From the NCBI GenBank assembly GCA_002794775.1, contig NBAY01000098.1, forward strand, positions 1 to 64,000: a stretch of DNA of 64,000 nt. The letters are read 5' to 3'. The notes below the pieces were generated by a model. The model was not told where the DNA came from and searched no databases. It saw only the letters and a program-made list of their open reading frames with translations. Positions 58,745-64,000 of the stretch are shown one piece after another. Origin of the DNA: Porodaedalea pini (lineage: Eukaryota; Basidiomycota; Agaricomycetes; Hymenochaetales; Hymenochaetaceae). Both the position numbers and the translations under genes were made by a program. Position 1 is the stretch's first letter, and every line of letters starts with the position of its first letter.

Positions 58745-60513
58745 TGATGCTTAGCAAGAGGAAGCCCTACTTTTTCATAGTCTGCTACAAAGTCATGGTT
58801 ATTCTCAGAAGAAAAGAAATAGTGATACATTGTCACTGCCTCCTGCTAAGACCAGCCACCCCAAGCAGCAACCATATCAGGAGTCCAGCCTCTGTACTTC
58901 ATCTGAAACTGGCATCCACCTCAATGAAAGGAATGAGATCCAAATACAGCTCATCTCTTATAAAGAAGAGACTGAAGATCCTTGTTGAGCATGTGACTGA
59001 GAGTTGAGGAAATCTGAAAAAGACAGTGAGTAGAATAAAAGAAAAGAGAGAAAAAGAAATACCAATTGTTTTAAAGGATTAACTTTTCCTGTGTTATTGA
59101 TAGCCAGGAAAAGGGGACCTGAAGTGTTTGCCTCATGCTTATAAAGGCTAACAACATGAAGTAGAGCCCTGACAGGGCAGATGATAGGGTCCAGATCATT
59201 GGCATGGAGAAACATTCACTGGCAGCCCCCAGTCTGCACATTCTTTCTGGTGTCTAGAGTGACAGTGAACTTTGAGACTGGAAAATGATGTAAGAAAGAA
59301 ATGATAACCAGATTCAAAAAAAGATGCTCACATGAAGTCATGTCAATGTTAGTAAAGTTGAGACTCAGGGTCTCATTAAGATGCTCTAGCAAGAGCCAGG
59401 CAAAAAGATATACATACTAGAATTTGCTTCAGTAAAAACAAATGCAAAAAAAAACTAATCAAAAACTCGAAAACATACATATCTGATGGTCCCTGAATGC
59501 CTTTGTGCATTGGGCAACTGCTCACCACTGATGCATGCTCTGTGAAGTGCACACATATCACTGTAAGTTACAGCACAGGCAGATGTAGAAACATCTCCCT
59601 GCTTCACCATCTTGTTCTTGAGCCCATGCATAAAGCGAATGACAAGAAGAGAGCAAGATGGAAGGCCCTTGCTTTAAAGAAAGAGAATCAATATATCATA
59701 TAATTGAAGGCCATGAGTATCTCACCAATTTCCACTGCTATCTACAGACCAAGAGACTTGGTCTGCACCACGATAAAGCAAAAGATACCAGTATGTAATC
59801 ATAGCTTGAGTCGAAATTGCAGTCACATACTATTCTTATGGTTAGAATATCATGCTAATTGTCCATGAGATCATGCACTTGCCTTGTTTCCTTGAAACCC
59901 TTTCTCTTTTGGCCCACATTTATATGTGATAAAGTGCACAATATCACCTGGAGTTTTTGAAGTGACGGATTTAGGATCCCAACTGTGAGCTTGGTCACGG
60001 TGAAAAGCAATATAATTTGAGATGATTCTGTGCAATTTGTATGAGGTCTAGAGTATTATCATCTAAAAAGCAAGCTACAGACCTTATATGCCCCTTCAAA
60101 GTTTTGTCTGTGATATGGTTCTTCACCATGTCCGATGCAAACTGACCCTCTGATGAGGCATCAACTTCATAGAATTCCTCAAGATATTCCATGACTGTTT
60201 CTGCCAGGTTATCCATTGCCCAGGTGTCGTCATCCTCATCCATCCTTGAAAGAATCTGCAGTATCATAGTTTTAATTATCTGTGAGAACCGTCAGAGCTA
60301 AATTTGTCTCACCTTCTCTTCTTCAGGTGTCGAAGCTGTGCCCACAGTCATGACATCACCAATGAAGCCAGAAGCATCAAGTCTAGAAGCATCCTCTGAA
60401 AGAACAGATTTCACAAAACTAGCCTCAGCAGAAGAGACAGCCATGACTTGTAAAGCTGTAGAACACAGTGGTAGAGACAAGACAACAGTGGCTGCCATGT
60501 CACACAAATTCAA
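58745..60513 (-). pseudogene. Crypton-like tyrosine recombinase, decayed
   Basis: Minus-strand blocks in the order of fungal Crypton-type tyrosine recombinases. N-terminal helical part with KNHITDKTLKGHIRSVACFL (about 60060-60120), after an intron about 60253-60311 (GTGAGAC...CTGCAG). Then TYSDMCALHRACIS with NAQRHSGTIRYV (about 59480-59580), DPIICPVRALLHVVSLYKHE with SGPLFLAINNTGKV (about 59100-59190), and the catalytic end (GSHSFH, stop, GGCQFQMKYRGW, AAWGGWS, TMYHYFF; about 58815-58950). The HxxR Arg reads His and the next codon is TGA; both can arise by C:G to T:A change. The nucleophile Tyr is present. Family assignment is from motif memory. Confidence 0.62.
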
Positions 60514-60814
60514 ATTTATTGATCAACATCCAGATATATTTTCTTGATTCTTGACGGGATTCTTAACTATACATACTCCACTTTTCAAAGTGTTGTCTGC
60601 AAATGGTTTCTAGAATACAGTCTACTCTATAATAACACAGCACTGTGTCTCAAAGTGAAGACTACACTCAAGCATCATATCGAGCTCTGCATTGTAGAAC
60701 TCGCGCTTGTCCGCCCACCATTGCACCTGCTACTGCTGCACTGCAACCAAGTTGAACTTCCAGCAGAACTTGACTGTCAACATCGCCACATCCTCGTCTG
60801 CACTCATATTTCAG

Positions 60815-61400
60815 ATTGGGTCATGCAGGTGTGGCACAGTCTCCACAAGCCAGGCTTCTGGGTTTGGGATGTCACGTGTGATCCATGGGAGGCTCTGCGA
60901 AATGCAACTGTGTCAGCCTGGGTTCTCTCTTTTTGAAGATATAGAACACACACCTTCATTTCATTGAGCATGATTTGCTTTGTACAATCCTTCTCCAACA
61001 GCCTATCCCATTGGCACATGGTTATAGCTCATGAACGTATCCACCACAAAGTTGTCCGTGTGGATCATCTGGTACATCGTGAACTCTGCGATGCCACCCC
61101 ATGGTGTGCACCCAAAGAGCAAGCAGTAGAGGGTTACACCAAGCACCCACACACTGTCCATTGACATCAGCTCCATCAGAAGACCGCAGACATTGGACGC
61201 GTCCAAAGAGGTATTCACCATCGATGAGGCAGATGCCTCATCATCCTTCACAGTCCTCTTATCTAACTCCAGCTCTCCCCTCACTCCCGTGCCAAGCTTC
61301 CCTTTCTCCATGAGCCCCAGCACCTTCCCTCGCACCACCTCAAAGTGGCAGAGTGCCAACTGCAGGATGCTGCATGTTGTGGGTAAATGGCAGGGGACCT
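60815..61400 (-). pseudogene. Protein kinase C-lobe fragment (CaMKK-like)
   Basis: Minus strand: CHFEVVRGKV at a position where kinases have DFGVSHF, LDKRTVKDDEASASSM, then SVWVLGVTLYCLLFGCTPWG (helix F region, WALGVTLYCLLFG in fungal Ssp1/CaMKK-type kinases), NHVPMG, LLEKDCTKQIMLNEMK, and after an intron (GTGTGTG...TTTCGCAG, about 60895-60950) SLPWITRDIPNPEAWLVETV. No N-lobe or catalytic loop is seen, so it is a fragment. Confidence 0.62.
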
Positions 61401-61454
61401 CCTGTACAAATGTTTTGATCAGAATGAGATCCTTCTTGGACACAACCATTGCAG

Positions 61455-62193
61455 AATTTCTCATTTACAGCTTGCAGTGCAAGGCAATCGATAAAGTACA
61501 TAACAGTCGCGCACTGCTGGTTGGCCATAAGCTTGCTCCACAGTTCACCATTGTAGTCTTCTGGTGAATATGGTCAACGTGTTTCTTGGTTGTGTAGCAT
61601 TCATGCTTGCACTAGCAGACAGAGGAAGAAAGGAGCAAACCTTCAGCTCACGAGCTTACTCAAACTTGCTCATATCACTCTGGCCCTTGAGCGACGAGCT
61701 GGCAGCAAGGAAGACATAGTTGTGATTCCCGTTGATGTTCTCCATCCAGTTTGCAAGCCATGTTACTGTCTAGTCATGGATTACCTTCTTCCAGTTGCCA
61801 GGCATGTTCAGCTTCAGAATGGGAATGCCTTCACCTATGTTGATGGTTATGTCTTCTGGACAGACATGGAACTATAATCACGTTAGCATATTCAAGAAAA
61901 TGCAAATAGAATGCAGCAGGCAGACCTTGAGAGAACCTTTGCAAGAATGTTTGCCACAGCCGTGGAAGAGGCCTGGAGGTTCGACTCTGAAATTGCCAAC
62001 CTTCTCTTTGCAACTGTTGAGGACACAGGTCGTGAAAGGTTCCTTGACTTTGTCCTTCTCGGCTTTCATGACCTTCTTCTCTGCATTACTCTTGGCCTTC
62101 TTCTGTGCTTTCTGCACCTCGTAGAACTCAAACATGGTCCGAAAGTCACAACGATCAAAGTCCTTGATTTTTGTGCCATCACACTATTAAAAC
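61455..62193 (-). pseudogene. DNA topoisomerase I fragment, middle exons
   Basis: Minus strand: DGTKIKDFDRCDFRTMFEFY (62193-62130), a Lys-rich linker, EKVGNFRVEPPGLFHGCGKH (about 61960-62020), an intron about 61870-61925, [54 protein letters not shown], and after a gap ATVMYFIDCLALQAVNEK (to 61455). These are signature blocks of eukaryotic type IB topoisomerase. TAG replaces the residue before TVTWLA. The C-terminal domain with the active-site Tyr is missing, so it cannot relax DNA. Confidence 0.85.
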
Positions 62194-62199
62194 TCATGA

Positions 62200-63430
62200 G
62201 AATAAAGTCAAAAGGGCTTCCTTCAAAGCTACAATGCTATGTTGAAAGACATACCTTTGGTCGAGCATGGCACTTTTCAATGTCATTATCCAACTCTGCA
62301 CCTCATTGGCATCAGCAATAGAAAGTAGCCATATGGTCTGACCATTCTCTTCCACATTCAGTTCCTTTTTCTTTCCTCCAACATCCATGCCACCAACTTT
62401 GACGACTGAATGCTTGCCAGCAATCTCCTCCTCAGCTGTGAAAACTACCGAGTTTTTATTCACCTCCATTCTCTTGGGCTCCCTCTCATCAGCCACCGAA
62501 GATTTGAACATGTGCAGATGACACACAGAAGGCGTTTGCTCAGGAGGAGTAAAGGGCCAAAAGCTGCTCAATGAAGGTGACTTCGGCTGAGGTGGAGCAG
62601 TCAACACAATCACACAGGTTCACCATTGTTGTGAAAAGCCAAGAATGAGAAGTGGCGAGGAAGGAAAGAATTTTAACAAGGATGAAGATTTGCTTGACAG
62701 CGGGTCCAGAGCAGAAAATAAACATGGAAAAGGTGGGAGTTCCAGCTGAAAAAGCGATGCTGATAAGGAGTCCTTTGGCTTCCTCCCATTCACTGAGATA
62801 ATAGGGGGACCAAGTGGTGGGAGAGGCCAATTGGAAGTCGAGCTTGGCGTCATAGGCATAACAATGCCAGAAAGTGATGAGCTGTGATTGTGCCTACTCT
62901 CCCACATCTGCTGGAGCTGTAGCCCATTAGGGATCCCAGTCTGCTTCGCAATGCCATTCACACTCATCCGCGACCTATCCAAGTGACCTATCCAAGATAT
63001 GCAACCTCTCAGCTGTGTCCTTTATCCAAGCTCATTTCATGATAATCCCTGGAGCTGACATCTTCAGTAGAATCATCCTTGAAAACACATGCCGTCGCTC
63101 TCAGTAAGCCTGGACAAAGCATCTTCTCTGAATAAAGGACTGATTCCTATAAACTCAGCAGCAGCCTCTCAAAGTCGGTCGTGCTCTCTCCATTCATTCT
63201 CCTCTCCCTCGTCATGAACTGAAACCGATCTGGCTTTTGCCATACTGATTTCGATGACATCTGATATAATGTGCGTGGAGGATGGAGGCTGAAGCGCCCA
63301 ATGGCCCTTTGTCTTCCCCTTCCCTTTCCATGGCAAGCCTCTTTGTGGCTGAAAGTGAGACTGGGTTGGAGAAGGAGAGAGAGTTGTGCTTTGCTCAATC
63401 GAATTATGTTTGCCCATTCTCTTGCTAATA
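62200..63430 (-). pseudogene. PH-domain-like gene segment within a topoisomerase I intron
   Basis: Minus strand open blocks: a Ser/Pro-rich stretch (62982-62620), then FTAEEEIAGKHSVVKVGGMD and ENGQTIWLLSIADANEVQSW with IMTLKSAML (62300-62460), resembling the last strands and C-terminal helix of a PH domain. The topoisomerase I reading before (VLEDHP) and after (DGTKIKDF) is collinear, with GTATGT at the left splice site and TTTTAATAG at the right, so this 1.26-kb stretch occupies an intron position on the same strand. Parent gene not identified. Confidence 0.45.
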
Positions 63431-63450
63431 GATGCCTTAGCAAACATACC

Positions 63451-63574
63451 AGAGGGTGGTCCTCAAGAACCTTAAGGAAGTTTTTAGATAAGTTCTTATT
63501 GAAAACTGCATCTTGTGTGTGATCAGTCTCTATCATCTGGCTATAGAAGCCAGCAACCTCCTCCAACTCAATCG
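63451..63574 (-). pseudogene. DNA topoisomerase I fragment, upstream exon
   Basis: Minus strand: EEVAGFYSQMIETDHTQDAVF, then NKNLSKNFLKVLEDHP, the conserved block ahead of DGTKI in type IB topoisomerases. It ends at a GTATGT donor near 63450. A solo LTR cuts it at 63575, and the frame continues beyond 63990 toward the window edge. Confidence 0.82.
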
Positions 63575-63990
63575 TGTTAGGTGGGAGTCCAGGAGACGAC
63601 TCAGACTGGGCAAGCCTCGGCTGACTGTCATCTGGGACGTGCTATACTCAAGCGGGGACTCAGGACATGCTATACTCAGGCTAGGTCATTACAGAGGTAA
63701 GAGGATTAATATAAGTCTAAACTAATACAAGGGGGACAAGTCTCACCTAGGTCGTCGCAGAGGTAAGAGAAAAAGCAAAACAAGGAGTTCATGCAATTCC
63801 TAAGACCTTATATAGTGACGACTGTGAGACTATATTACCTAATGTTACATAAACAAATGGAATGGAATGAAGGAAGGAAGTGTGAAGAGAGTGTGGGAAA
63901 TGATTGAAAAGACAATTAAATATAGTGAAAAGGAGTGATTAAAAGAAAAGAAATGATAAAAGGGGAAATAAAAGAGTTCGAGTCCTAACA
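63575..63990 (-). repeat. Solo LTR (E/G subfamily) in topoisomerase I
   Basis: 416 bp, TGTTAGGTGGGAG to GTCCTAACA. Flanks AATCG (63570-63574) and GATCG (63991-63995) form a 5-bp duplication with one A/G difference. No internal sequence. Confidence 0.9.
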
Positions 63991-64000
63991 GATCGATTTG

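Overview
The window is a transposon graveyard from a filamentous fungus, most likely a TE-rich mushroom-forming basidiomycete. The pointers are introns of about 50-70 nt, chromodomain Ty3/gypsy elements, a Crypton-like tyrosine recombinase, decayed fungal Argonaute, topoisomerase I and calmodulin-kinase-kinase-like sequences, and a Gal4-type zinc cluster. No gene is convincingly intact except possibly one integrase-chromodomain reading frame. The organism assignment is inference.

Layout. 1-5912: element A, a minus-strand chromodomain gypsy element cut by the window edge, inserted in the integrase of plus-strand element B (5913-7320). 7321-13483: decayed coding fragments, an integrase scrap, a truncated LTR and dispersed repeat X. 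13484-30960: element C, a minus-strand gag-only retrotransposon broken by two plus-strand chromodomain elements, D (15464-21753) and E (22238-28482). 31171-50097: a second copy of X split by element F (31759-49848, minus). F is a gypsy element of another lineage that carries an intron-containing antisense gene. Its 5' LTR is split by chromodomain element G (41776-49020, plus), whose pol is split by solo LTR K1 (45995-46991), four levels of nesting. 50098-51798: the end of element H and a solo LTR. 53420-57144: an Argonaute pseudogene hit by solo LTR K2, which itself holds a MITE. 57411-64000: gene fragments (an unknown gene, a Crypton-like recombinase, a kinase, topoisomerase I with a PH-like segment in an intron) and a solo LTR.

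How the parts work. The chromodomain family (A, B, D, E, G, H) shares one design: LTRs of about 420-450 bp bounded by TGTYAGG/CCTAACA, an 11-nt sequence after the 5' LTR that is the exact complement of the predicted first 11 nt of the transcript (Tf1-type self-priming), a conserved leader ORF, gag with a CCHC knuckle, a -1 frameshift signal (GGGTTTT plus a stem around the gag stop), pol, a G-run polypurine tract, and 5-bp target duplications. C and F belong to a second lineage with longer LTRs, a TGG-type tRNA primer site and 4-bp target duplications. Nonsense mutations in the chromodomain elements are mostly CGA to TGA, and the noted differences between E's two LTRs fall at CpG sites, so decay looks driven by cytosine methylation or RIP.
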